The notes: generated from the sequence alone by a model not told the origin. Positions 13,648-24,874 are shown, counted from the first letter of the stretch. The stretch: 64,000 nt of DNA from Anarhynchus alexandrinus (GCA_008711295.1 VUYV01000017.1:483303-547302); one strand, 5' to 3'. A program made the numbers and translations.

Positions 13648-14106
13648 TTATGTAGTGCAAATCCATGCCGCTTGGTCCCTCCCCACAGGGCCCTCTTCCC
13701 TCCCAGCGGTGGGCTCACTGTTGCTGGGCCTTGGGCACAGGTGGTAGTGCCACTGCGGGGATCTGCTGTGCACCCTCTGCCTGGCCAAGGTCCTCTGCCG
13801 GCAGGCGGATGAGCCGACTACGTATTCCTGGTAGTCATTGTCCGCCCTCACTGTGTGCAGGAGGCGGCTGAAAGGCTGCCTGCAGAGCGGGCACACAGCC
13901 CTGGAGGTGGCCCACTGCCGGATGCAGCCGAGGCAGAAGGTGTGGAAGCAGGTGTCGATGTGGGCTGTGTTGTCCATGACGTCCAGGCAGATGGGGCACT
14001 GTCCGTCTGCCGCTGCCTCCCACTGCCCTGCCTGCTGCAGCTGGCTCGTGCCGGCCATCGCGGCAGAGCCAGTGCCCTGCAGGGCCTCCTTGGCGCCTGA
14101 CGCCAT
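13648..14106 (-). CDS. TOPORS-like RING finger protein, 152 aa
   Basis: The frame encodes a small protein with a complete C3HC4 RING finger. Counting from the chosen Met, the zinc ligands are C37, C40, C53, H55, C58, C61, C72 and C75 (spacing C-x2-C-x12-C-x-H-x2-C-x2-C-x10-C-x2-C). I39 and W65 sit at the positions that usually contact the E2 enzyme. The segment after the RING (HTVRADNDYQEYV, residues 84-96) follows the TOPORS pattern, where the RING is also followed by H-x-VRA-x-x-D-x-x-EYV. TOPORS is a nuclear ubiquitin and SUMO E3 ligase of about 1000 residues; here only the RING and a short basic tail remain. The start at 14106 is preferred because a good 3' splice-like sequence (cacatctcttggcag) lies 3 nt upstream on the minus strand and the N-terminus becomes Ala/Gln-rich and unbroken. 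The frame stays open upstream to 14478, but that part looks like UTR. It could be a live small E3 ligase of an avian TOPORS-like family, or a recent retrocopy or pseudogene. No expression evidence is available. Confidence 0.65.
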   Translation of the reverse strand: MASGAKEALQGTGSAAMAGTSQLQQAGQWEAAADGQCPICLDVMDNTAHIDTCFHTFCLGCIRQWATSRAVCPLCRQPFSRLLHTVRADNDYQEYVVGSSACRQRTLARQRVHSRSPQWHYHLCPRPSNSEPTAGREEGPVGRDQAAWICTT

Positions 14107-14478
14107 GTCCTGCCAAGAGATGTGCAGAGTGCCTGAGCTCTTCCGGCACCAGGGACGGAAGAGCAAAGAAATCCCCGGAAAGTGGTGAGAGAGGGGAGGT
14201 GAGAGGGTCTCCTCACAGGCTGGAAAGTGGCCAGCCAGCCCCACCGACTGCCCTCCATATGTGCCTGCCCCCCTCAGCTCCCCCTGGGTGTGCTCTCCCT
14301 CCGTTGCAGCACCCCCAGCACTTGCACTGCCCCCCGGGGAAGCCCACATGGCTCGAGCTGGCACAGGGTACCTGCAGGAGGTGGTCAGGGGAGGAGAAGG
14401 AACTGGCTGGGACCCTTCAGTGGTGACAAGGCCCCCCGCATCCTCCTCAAGCCCACAGCCCTGGGACAGCCTGCACAA
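14107..14478 (-). other. Open extension upstream of RING frame (5' UTR or intron)
   Basis: The reading frame of the RING protein has no stop here and would add 124 residues from a Met at 14478. The added sequence is Pro/Ser/Gly/Trp-rich and shows no TOPORS similarity, as expected from GC-rich non-coding DNA. A polypyrimidine-plus-CAG signal just before the Met at 14106 suggests that this part is an intron or 5' leader. Other long frames on both strands of this region are frame shadows of high GC content. Confidence 0.4.
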
Positions 14479-14933
14479 AGGCAGCTCTCTCAGAGGAGCT
14501 CCGTGGTCCTGCTGGAGGCTGAAGGCTGTGCATGTGCACTGGCAGGAGGTCTGGGACAGCAGCTACTGAAGCTACTGAAGAGCAGTGAGGTTGGGGCCGT
14601 CCCAAATGCCCCCCGTTGACATCACAGGAGTCTCTGGGTCTGTGCCCCATCCTCTACCCGTCAAGAATGGCAAACACCCCAAAAGGGGAAAGCCCCTGTG
14701 TTTATGGGATGTTGGCCTTGGTTTGGTGACCTTTTGGGCAGGCGTTAGTCTCAAATTTGTCAGGTCCTGTGACGAGAGGCTAGTGCCCCTGAGCACAAGG
14801 GCCCAGCAATAGTCAGGATCTCTGCAGGCAGGATCTCTGGTGACTCCTTGGTGCCAATGGAACACCCTGACTTGGCTCCTCTGAGAGCTGTCAGAGGACA
14901 AAGACTTGCCCCTTGTCTGTGGTGGGAAAGTGC

Positions 14934-15140
14934 CAGAGGTGGAAGGGGACCTCTGGAGGACATCTCTTCCAACTCCCCTGCTCAAACAGGGCTACCGGAA
15001 GTCAGTTTTCCAGGTCTATGTCCAGATGGCTTTTGACTATCTCCAAGTATGGAGATACCACAAGCTGTGCCAGTGCTTTTTCATCGTCGCAGTAAAAAAG
15101 TGTTTCCTGATGTTCAGCGAGAACCTCTCATGTTTCAGTT
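14934..15140 (-). mobile_element. CR1 LINE 3' fragment
   Basis: On the + strand 'ggtggaaggggacctctgga', then 'catctcttccaactcccctg', then 'cagtgctttttcatcgtcgc' and 'gtgtttcctgatgttcagcg' give the antisense CR1 3' end. Compare 'ttggaagggaactttaaggg' and 'aatgtcttccttatatctag' in the clearer copy at 29.2 kb. The element therefore points to the left (minus), in the same orientation as the RING frame. It breaks off at about 15140, where other sequence begins. Confidence 0.8.
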
Positions 15141-15535
15141 ACAGGCTGCAGAAGGGATATCTGCTCCACCGTGGACCTCCATGGGCTGCAGTGGGACAAC
15201 CCGCATCACCATGGTCTTCACTACAGGCTGCAGGGGAATCTCTTCTCCAGCACCTAGAGCATCTCTTTTCCCTCCTTCTTCACTGACCTTGGTGTCTGCA
15301 TAGTTGTTTCTTTCACACTTTCTCACTCCTCTCTCTCAGTTTTTACCCTTTCTTGAACATTTTATCGCAGAGGTACTACCGACATTGCTGATTAGCTCAG
15401 CTTTGGCCAGCGGTGGGTCTGTCTTGGAGGCAGCTGGAAGTGTCTCTCTGACATGGGCACAGCTTCTGGCGTCTTCTCACAAAAGCCACTTCTGTAGCTC
15501 CCCTGCTACCAAAACCTTGCCATGTAAAACCAATA
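15141..15535. mobile_element. Non-CR1 block inside a CR1 copy
   Basis: The CR1 copy to the left (14934-15140) and its more 5' part to the right (15536-15690) are separated by about 390 bp that are not CR1. The block has two similar units near its left end ('ggctgcagaagggatatctg' and 'ggctgcaggggaatctcttc'), then a pyrimidine-rich part and 'gctttggccagcggtgggtc'. The sequence type is familiar to me as interspersed in bird genomes, but I cannot assign a family. It replaces the middle of the CR1 3' region rather than just interrupting it. Confidence 0.5.
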
Positions 15536-15690
15536 CAGGAGCCCAGAATTGGACACAGCACTCTGAGTGTGACTTCACCAGTGCTGAGTACAGGACAAGG
15601 ATCATCTCCCTCAACCTGGCTTCAACTCTTTGTGTAATGCAGCTGAGGATGTTTGTTACAAGATACAACTTAGTTTCTTCCAAGAGAGCT
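15536..15690 (-). mobile_element. CR1 LINE fragment, RT C-terminal region
   Basis: The + strand 'ggagcccagaattggacaca', 'gtgacttcaccagtgctgag' and 'atgcagctgaggatgtttgt' correspond to the antisense CR1 segment seen at 29.73-29.85 kb ('ggactccagagctggatgca', 'gtctcatcagtgtggagcag', 'atgcagcccaggatacagct'). Its position in the element is 5' of the fragment at 14934-15140, consistent with one original insertion. Confidence 0.8.
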
Positions 15691-18600
15691 TGTGCTGGGG
15701 GTGTTTCATAAAGTCGGGGTGGAATCTGTGGTGCATATGCACATGCATGTCAATAGTTTAAACGTGGAAGTGCTTCGTTTGCACACTAAAGAGCCCCAGT
15801 TATGTGGCATCCAGGTCTATGAATGTTAAGTTGAACTATTCAGTGTTCTGTAGATGGAGATGGTTCTATTTGGAATATCTGGATTATCTTAGAATTTGTT
15901 TTAACTTAGCTGGAGGAGGCAACTTTAAAAATAACTATAAATCATTATTTTTTTAGGTTATATGGTAACATATATATAAATGTTCCTGTTTATTTTTCTG
16001 TCCTATAGTTCAGGAACATATTTTTATTATTTCTGCACAGAACTTCATGTTGTTTTTTAATATTTTAGTATTCTGTGTAACAACTGATTGTGATATGTAA
16101 AATAGATGCAATTTATTTCTATTTTAAAGCAAATTTCTGGTTTTACAGCAAAGCCTGAGAGAAGGATTTTAACTGTCACATACACCTTGTGCTGAGTACT
16201 TCAGTCACCTTCTTTCATCCTGATGTGCTGTATCTGCTTAGGTGATGATTGCACAATAGTTTCTTTGTGTGCACCATCTGTAAATGGAGACCATACAAAT
16301 GCTGAATTTTCTGTGTTGATATAAGATGTGGCACATTTCAGACACGTTTCAGATACCAAGAGGGAAAATATACAATAGAATTTTTTTTCGAAGTGCGAAA
16401 CTACTCTATTTTCAAATGTTTGTGTTAGATAGGAGTAACGTGCAGGTAATCTTCTGCAGGGTAGAGAACTTTTGTCAAGGAACTTGAGAATCTTGGGAAG
16501 GTGTGAGGAGAGGTGAGTAGGAAAAGAAGAGAAAAACACCTGTTCTTGTAAATATCACAAAACTTGCAAAAGGATATTATTGTGGCTTTCTCTTATTCTA
16601 GGACATGCACCTTGGCTGTCCTAGTAAATAAATTAAAAGAAGGGAAGAGAATTTCATTAATATTTTGTTAGTGTATTTTCTTGCAGTGTGTGGTAAGTGT
16701 GCAGTTCATCCTGGTGTTCTAGATTTGTGTAATTTGCACTTCGTAAGGAAATTTCTGTTCTGCCTGAAGTGCTTAAGTACAGTAATTGGAAAAGTAGCAA
16801 ATATGATTGGCTGCTTCTTTGATTAATAAGCAGCCCTGACATTTCAAATGTGAATAAACTGTTTAGATTTGGCTTATTTGCAAACGTATTAATTGTGAAA
16901 ATATAATGGATGTATCAGGAACCAGAGCATGAATCTGTATATTTTTAAACTTCTTTAAGTATTATCTCGGAACTTATTTTGTATTTGGTGTCAGTTTTAT
17001 TACATTTCTTTCTGCTGCCTTCTCAAAGCAATTGAGGTAGTTGTGTCATTATCTTGATTTACAAAAATGGGGAATCCCTTGGGAACATACTAGATTCTGA
17101 CTTTTGTACTGACTGTAAGTATTTTAATTATGGTTGCAGAGTTCTGTGGTTTTTTTGGGTTTTTTTTGGAATAGAAAAGGGAATTCTGTTTGCTTGACAT
17201 TATCATAATACAGGGAACTGTTTAGTTTTTCACTTGGAAAATTAGATGGAAGACAAAATAAATATTTGGTATGGGAGTAGTGTTACTTACTTTGGAGTAA
17301 TACAATGCATTGATAGCAAATCAATGTTGACTCACTTAAGCTGAAAATAAATCTTGCCGTAGCTTGGCACTTTATTCTACTTTGTAGTAGAAACTTGAAT
17401 CACAATGCACAGAACTAAAGGAAAGCAGCTCTTCACCAGAAATAAAAAATCAGCGCTTTTCTAGGCATGATACAGTCAGTGTGCTACCTCTGAATTGATC
17501 TCAGATATTAAAATGTAAATATAATAGCTGCATTAGCATATATGCTGGGAGCAGTAACACTTCTACAAACTTGTTTAAGTTAGCTTAATAATAGCTTAAT
17601 AATAGCTAATTATGTGGGGTCTGACAGTTAGGGAAGTTTTCCTTTGCAGTCAAGGAACTCCCCATATAATGGTTGATAGTTTTTGCATGCTTTGTTGAAC
17701 CTCAGCAGAACTGCCTGTAGTGCTTCTGTCTCTATATGCTAAATGAGTGAACAGTTGAGAGCAGTTGGGGCTTTCCGCCAGGACAGTTGTCCTCCTAAAG
17801 TTACAAAAAAAGTTCCATACTGATTCATGTTTCAGGTAAAGTAAGAACTATTTGCTGTCTCTAGGAAAAGAAAGTAGTTTGCTCTCTGAAATAGGAGTGA
17901 AATTGAGGACTTGAAATTCTAGCTCTGTAACAAGAAAACTATTTTTTGTACTGAAAGTCCGTACTTATTCATTTATACAGTGCAAGTTCCAAATGTTGGC
18001 ATCAGGCTGTTTGCTCTCTTTCTATGTGAAAAGAAATCAGTGTCGTAGCATCAGTGTCATTTTTGGAAAGTAAGGAAGACTCAAAATAAGGGAGGAAGCC
18101 TTCTTATGGAATAAAAGCTGTGAGAAAAATTGCAGTAGGAATCAAACAGTTGTTTTCAGCAAGGACACCAGCCTGTTGCTGTAATGCTGCAAGGTTCTGA
18201 GCAGTGAAAAAACAAATAATTCTCTTGTCTCTTAGGAGACAGGAAGAAACCATGCTATAATCCAAGCAAGGTGAATGAAAATGTAGTGGATGGTGAACTT
18301 CATTATTAATAAGGCAAAGTTACATGAACTGGGAAGTGTGTTAAGTTATTTCTTACACCTTACCAACTGTTTTTGAACTAGCTTGTATTATTTTCACTTG
18401 TCAGATGGTGGAGAAATTTGAAATATCTTTCTGGTTTTATCTAACAGCTCTCACTTCGTCTTTTATTTGTGAAGATGATCCAAACTCACTTTTTATTGGA
18501 AATTTTATTACCTTAGAAACTTAGATCTTTTTCTTCTTATGTCTAGTGTTTCAAACTTAACCTTCCAATCTACTTACATCATTTTTGCTGTTCTTTTGTG

Positions 18601-19340
18601 TACAACCACAGTGCATCAGATGCAGACAACCTGTTTTTACTCTTAAAACCCAGGAGAATCTGGAGCCAAACTGTCAGTAACTTCTTAGTTTGATTTTGAG
18701 TTCATTCTCTCCTTAACCAATCTTGTCAGCTGCTGCAGCCAGTCAGTGTGTCTTTTCACTTTCTGTGTACAGACTTAAATGTGAGTGAAGCTGTGTATAA
18801 AAAACTAAAACATTCCAGATTTTCTGATAAACTCTCCACTCTTTGGATGCCTAGAAAATAGCAATGGCTAAGCGTCAGAGTGGCTAGTTAACCTGAATGT
18901 CAGTTAATGTGTTATTCAGTAGCTACTGATTTACTTGATTTTCCCCAATATGTTATGTGAGTTAAGAAGGGATAAATGAGTTGTGGAAAGAATGTTGATA
19001 GCATTGTGTAGGTTGGATTAAGAAAACTAGGCACTCTGCTTAGTGTCTCTGCCTTTTTTCAATCAAGGTCTAGGTTGCCTTAACAAAACTACTGCATTAC
19101 TGATGTATTTGAGAACTAGAATCACTGTGCTACAGCATAAGCATCATCTTCAACATTTAAAATACATGTCATCTGGAAATTAGTACCTTTTAAGACTATG
19201 TGGTGAGTCTATCTCAGAGAAACTCTGGTAACCAGAAAATAATCTTACTTACCACTAGATGTATTTTGATGTACCTTTTCTGAAGTTATAAAGGTATGTT
19301 ATGAAATTTAGGAGGCAAGCAATTTACCTGTGCATCTTTT
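15691..19340. other. Intronic sequence without genes
   Basis: AT-rich unique-looking sequence. There is an imperfect tandem of 'agcttaataat' units at about 17578-17606 and G/T-rich runs near 17148-17168. No coding exon, RNA gene or transposon is recognisable; open frames are below 115 codons and lack domains. Confidence 0.5.
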
Positions 19341-19625
19341 CTTCAGGAAATTGTATATATGTAGACTTCTTTTCTTGAGGCTGAACAAATCCAGTTTGGT
19401 CAACCTTTCCTCCCATATCAAATATTCTTGGCCCCTGACCATCTTGGTGACCACCAGCTAGATTTAACTGCTTTTTTTTTTTTTTTTTTTTTTTTNTTTT
19501 AATGGGGAGTCCAAAACTCGACAGAGCATTCCAGATGTGGTCTCAAGTGTGGAACTGAGGCACTTGCTGGCTACACCCTTCCTAATATATCTTCCCAGTA
19601 TCTTCTTTGCTGCAAAGATATATCT
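19341..19625 (-). mobile_element. Old CR1 fragment with poly(T) expansion and an N
   Basis: The + strand 'cttttcttgaggctgaacaa', 'aacctttcctcccatatcaa', 'accatcttggtgacc', then 'ggggagtccaaaactcgaca', 'attccagatgtggtctcaag' and 'cttctttgctgcaaagatat' match the antisense CR1 RT C-terminal region in order. Between the two halves, where CR1 should continue for about 60 bp, lies poly(T) 19472-19500 with an unresolved base at 19496. The tract length is therefore uncertain in this assembly. Confidence 0.75.
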
Positions 19626-22430
19626 ATCTTTTAAATTCCCATTTTCTTTACGTAGTGCCAGTTGTGTCTTAGTTTTTAACATGTCAACACTTAACATGTT
19701 ACAATGAGGTTTTTATGGAAATCAGAAAGACTTCAATGTGTGTGTGTTGCAGTGAATCAAGTTAATGTCATGCATAATTACAACTACCAGCACAAATAAA
19801 GCATATGAGAATCTTTTTTTCTATGATTTTCAATAGAATGGACAGCACATAATATGCTGAGATTTGTATGTTTTAAAGTTCACATAAATAAATTAATATA
19901 TATTCCACTGTAAATCAATTAAAATTGGGACTGCTGTAATATGAATATTCTGAGAGACACCAGCCAAATCTCCAAATTGCTGGCAAGCATTTATTTGTGT
20001 TCAGCTACTAGCTGATTAGTCTGTTAAAAGCTAAGAATCAAGCATTAATCAAATACATTAGTTAAGCCATAGGTTTACAGTACCATAAGTCTGATGGTTA
20101 TTGTTTGCTCTGATGGCCATAGTCTTTGATGGTTCTTAGTCTTTGAGGTCAAGATGACCAGGCTTGTGAGCTCTTTGACATGGAAAGCTGGAATGAAACT
20201 GGGCATTTTTTCTCTTTCCCCAGGCTCCACTGGGTGTCACTGACATTTAAACACTTCTCTGTGGGCCAAGACCAATCTGGTCCAAAGCCAACCTCATGGG
20301 TTTCTTCAGAGAGATATTACGTATTTGCAGACTGCTTTCCAGTTATGTTTCCTTCAAATGGTTGCAGACAATGCAAGCAAGTAATATGACAAAATACTGT
20401 ACTTCTGATTCTAACTAAAATGGTCTTTTTAGGTTTCTGGAGGTAAGGCAAACAAGGTTTTTTCATTTTTCTGTTTTAAAGCAAGCAGTGTTACATTTGG
20501 AAGCAAGAATAAAAGGATATGTTTCACAAACAGGCCTTCACACTGCAGGGAAGGAAAGCTCCAGTGAAAGATATATTCAGTCCCTCCATCTTTAGCAGGG
20601 TTAAGTAATCACTAACTCATCTGCTGACCCACATGACATACATCCTTCTCTTGCAAAATAACATTGCAGATTGAGGAAGATAGGAATGGGAGAATCTGGT
20701 GAGATTTTATCCAATCTATTAATTGTTTAAGCTGATTACGTATAGTTATCCCTGTAGTAAGCCTACAGATAGCCCAGTTGTAAGCCTATTTTCATGTCTC
20801 CCAGTTCAATAGGGAAAGGATTTGCTTTAGCTTGCTTGTTTGTTTTAAGCCACTATTTAAGCCAATATTTTTATTTACTAGTGTCAGTGTTATTGCATTC
20901 TTGTTTACATCTCCTTCCTTGATATTTCTGTAGCTAAAAGGCAACTGTAACTTCTGTATTCAGTAACTGATTGGATTTTGCATAATTCTTCATCTTTTCT
21001 GTTACATGTTTTCCAGACCCTAACCCTGATATGTTTAGAACATTATTCTCCAAATAACTTCCAGGGTGTCAACAGGGTTTTCAACTAAGATTCTCAAATC
21101 TCAGAGCAGTATTCTGTATCTTGGTGAGGAAAAGATTATCATGTAGTAGAAATAGGAGCAGTGAAAAGTAAGTGTCCAAAAGCTGGTATAATACCATCAG
21201 AAAAAGTGATACTTTTTTTCTTTAAACACTCCTATTTGACATAGACATATTAGTAAAATTTTCTAGTGTAGACTTAGTTTTGTTGCTTGGTGCTAACTAC
21301 CGAAACACTAATTTTTTTAAAATATATAAAATTTCCATTGTACAATAATGCAATTCTTCCAGCAAGGATAGCAAAAATGGAATATAGATTTTCACTTACT
21401 TTGAAGGTATTGCACACATAAGGTGCCATCACATAGTTACCCACATACTGTATTACATACACTACGTACTTCAATTAAATGTTGTATGGATTAGGATTAT
21501 AATATCAGTAACAATGCTGTCTGCATGAAATTCATGTGAACGATGTGTGAGCCCGTAACACTAATTCCAGTGTTTCGAACTGCTTCAACTCAGAAAATTA
21601 AGAAGTATTGAGATATGCCTCCTTAATTAAAACAACCTCAAACTTTTGCCATTTGCAATCTAATAATTTTATGATAGATGGACTTTGAAGTAACCTTTAT
21701 GTTGTTCAGGACAAAGAGAAAGTGCTTCTCTTCCTTTTTTTCCTCCCTCAGATGCAGAATTTTGTATTAGAACTGTTCTCTAATTTGATGTAGCATAGCA
21801 GGAATATGATGTTTTTTACTTTTAGCTGTTTAGCCTTTCATTCTGTAAATGTTCCTAAATTTAAAGGAAATGTTTTACTATTGGACCACTTTCAGTCTCT
21901 TGAAAGCTTTAAAGAGCTGTGCTTAGAGCTCTTTAAGAGCTTTCATCAGTTTTTATCCTTCTAAGCCCTCTTTACTATCCAGTGATTATAAATTGTAGTT
22001 TAGCAAATGGTATTGATGGGAACCTGAATCTGGTGTGATGAGGTCGTTAGTGGGTGAAACCTGTGTTTCTCTGTCTGCTTCTACCATTATGATTTCTTTA
22101 TTTTGACTTCCCCCATACTTACTCATAGGGGGACCCTGGACTGTCACCTGTCTCATCATCTGGTTTTTTTACTAATGCTGAGATGATGGGTAAAGGAAGA
22201 AAGTTAACACCACAGTCATTGGGGCAATAATCCAGGCATGAGGTGTTGCAACTGGTGAGGAAATGACTAAGTGAAGCATTTGGAAGATGTCACAGTGTAT
22301 TACTAATTTCATAACTTTCAAGCATGAAGTGTTAGGTGACCTTTGGGGGTAGTCACAATGTGAGTAATCAATAATAATAATGGCGGTTTATTTAATAACT
22401 GTCATAGTATAGCTGCAGGTTAGTTGTGGT
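19626..22430. other. Intronic sequence without genes
   Basis: AT-rich sequence. The only notable structure is the hairpin at 21901-21945, listed separately. No coding exon or clear transposon is visible. Confidence 0.5.
21901..21945. repeat. Imperfect inverted repeat, 18 bp stem
   Basis: The arm tgaaagctttaaagagct (21901-21918) is followed by an 8-nt loop and then agctctttaagagctttca (21927-21945). The second arm is the exact reverse complement except for one extra g. The RNA of either strand could fold into a single bulged hairpin. Function is unknown; the stem is short for a microRNA precursor. Confidence 0.75.
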
Positions 22431-22435
22431 GTCGG

Positions 22436-22712
22436 CTAAAGCTGAGCTGACTCTTTTCAGTGGTACTCGGTAACAGGACAAGAGCCAACAGGCTCAAACT
22501 GAAACACAGGAGGTTCCCTCTGAACATGAGCAAAAACTTTTTTACTGTGACAGTGACGGGCACAGGTTGTCCAGAGAAGTTGTGGAGTCCCAGTTCATGG
22601 CTATATTCAAAAGCCGTCTGGACATGGACGTGGTCCTGGGCAGAAGGCTGTAGGTAGCCCTTCTTGAGCAGGTCCCTTCCAGCCTCTTGGGGCATACTGT
22701 GATTCAGTGGAA
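22436..22712 (+). mobile_element. CR1 LINE 3' fragment
   Basis: Sense CR1: 'aggctcaaactgaaacacag', 'aggttccctctgaacatgag', 'actttttt actg' and 'acaggttgtccagagaagtt' of the ORF2 C-terminus. These are followed by the 3' UTR 'gtggtcctgggcagaaggct' and 'gagcaggtcccttccagcct' and a decayed ending 'actgtgattcagtg'. The frame is broken by indels. Confidence 0.85.
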
Positions 22713-23835
22713 GTAACACAGGAAGCATCACAAACAGAAAATTTGTAACATGGACGTAACACACAGGGAACAGAAACTATTTCCTATAAATATTGCTCAT
22801 TCTGTTAGTAAAGTAGGTATATCCAGCTATAATGTTTTGACTTTTTCATTTTATGTTTTCAGTGATGAAAACAAATACCACCTCCATTTTCACATCAATT
22901 TTCTCCTTTCGTTTTGTTAGTATCAGGTTCACACTCACTCTTTTAATGAAAGGACTGCAGTACAATATCATATTACGGGAAAAAAAAAAAACCACCCAGA
23001 ACTCACTTCTGAAGCGAAATCTAAATCTACTTTCAGAACTGTGTAATTGATGTAGAAGTGATATTAACTGGTTTGTATAGGTGGTGCTCCTGCTTTCACA
23101 TTCTTCGTCAGAAAGCATTGGCCATCAAGCGAAGTGCCTTGAGTGGTGGTTGTCAGTGCTTAAAGTATTACATTGTCTCCTGTTCTCACCCTGCCCTGGA
23201 CCACCAGGCAAAAACAAGGATGAAATTTCATAAAACTACATTTTCTGGTCAAGTATTTTGAAAGGTGTGAAGAAGTAGCAATATACATGTTAGACTTTAT
23301 AATTAATTCTGCTAATGTCAGTGGTGCAGCAGAGTAGGATCTTGGCTCAAGCTAGAAATTCCACTTGATATTGTAACTGTCATTCTGCATAGAGGTATTT
23401 TTGGGAGATTGTGAACATACTTATCCCAGCCCATGAAAGTTTTGTTAATGTATTAAAGACAGGTGCCTCAGTACAGGATAAGTACCCAAATACTATATAA
23501 GGTAGGTAACACTTGAGTAACTGCGACTTAAAAACCATCGTATACTCAACTGCGCAGTGTAAAACATTAAAACTTACAGAAATGTCCTGTAATTTATTTA
23601 ATTCTTTTATCAAAACTTGTTTCTGGTTAAACACAACGAAATATCCATCCCAGCAAGGAAGTTTCCATTAACTTCATCCTAGTAAAGTTTGTTTCCTAGA
23701 TACATTTTCATTTCTAAAAGAAACAAACTATGAAGTCAGATAGCTTGTATCCCTCCATTGCTGCACTCCAGTCATGTGAGCCATCCCACTACATCTCTGT
23801 AATCCTGGCAAGATTATAGCCCTGCAAAAGCACAC
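22713..23835. other. Intronic sequence without genes
   Basis: AT-rich sequence with a short A run at about 22980-22991. Small open frames on both strands at 22846-23261 lack family features. Nothing else is recognised. Confidence 0.45.
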
Positions 23836-24420
23836 CGGTCTCTGATTCCTCATGTTTATTCACCGTGGTGTGTGAGAGCCCTTTGTGCACACCTGCATGA
23901 GCGCTTCAGAGAGGCATCCCAGCATACTGATTTCCCAGAGAGGGTCTGGGTGGTTTCCTCATAAAGATGCCTTGTAGTCACTTCCTTGCTTACATACAAA
24001 TGCTTGAGGTGACCCTGTTTAAGCCTGGTTTGGTTGGTTATGTGTTCCTTTTAATTCACATCACCCCAGGCCCTTTGCTTGTCAGTTCTGTTTACCCCTC
24101 CTTCACAGGGCTGCTGGTAACTCTTTCCCTCTCCACATTGTTCCTGGTTTGAGTCCCTTCTTACCAGGTCAGCCATCCTGCTGGCAAAGATACTTTTGCC
24201 CCACTTAGTGAGGTGGATCCCATGTCTTCTAAGCAGACGTTACCCTCAGAAGGTCCTATGGTCATAGAAACCAAAGCCCTGTTGCCAGCGCCAGTTCCAC
24301 AACAAACTGTTGACACGCAGTATCAGTGGCCTCCTCCTCACATCCTTTCCCCCAGGATGAAGGAGAACATCACCTGAGCTTTACCACTCACAGAACCTCC
24401 GGTGGACAAACTAATGCCTT
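23836..24420 (-). mobile_element. Interspersed repeat fragment, probably CR1 5' region
   Basis: This stretch is GC-richer than its surroundings. It contains 'tttcccagagagggtctggg', 'tggtttcctcataaagatgc', 'accaggtcagccatcctgct', 'ttagtgaggtggatcccatg' and 'gaaaccaaagccctgttgcc'. I recognise this type as a repeated segment of bird genomes, most likely the upstream (5' UTR/ORF1) part of some CR1 subfamilies in antisense. The family call is from memory and unverified; an endogenous retroviral origin remains possible. Confidence 0.45.
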
Positions 24421-24874
24421 AGAATAGCATAAATATAATTGATTGATGATTTGCTAATTTTGTTTCTTGTAACAGTTGTACTTGCTAGTCTTGTCACAAC
24501 AAAAACTCTTGAGAATTTTTGTTTTGTCCTGTTGTTTGTGAATGTAATCTTGTTGCTGATAGGTATTGTTGTGTGGGGCTGATGTTTAACACTGATGTAT
24601 TGTCCACCAAGAGTAAATGCAATTTTGAAGTTCTTGCAGGTAAAATTACTAGATAGATTGAAGTGAAAGAGTCATGAAGTAGTCATTCAGCGTAAGCATC
24701 CATGTGCTGTCACTAATCTGCTGGAAATACAGAATTTCATTATGACAATTGCTGACTAGTACTGTTCTTAGGTACTTAATAATCTGATTGTCAAGTCATT
24801 GCTTTTTGATCTTATGAACTTTCTTTGAAGGAGTTACCAAGAGTGACCACTTGCATTGGTCCCTTCCCCCAAAT

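Noticed and set aside
13835..14258. Several 70-136 codon frames overlapping the RING frame on both strands
   Set aside because: They are shadows of the same GC-rich DNA; only the 13648-14106 minus frame shows the ordered RING ligands.
14572..14985. 137-codon minus-strand frame upstream of the RING gene
   Set aside because: No domain similarity; its 5' part runs into CR1 3' UTR sequence, so it is not a host coding exon.
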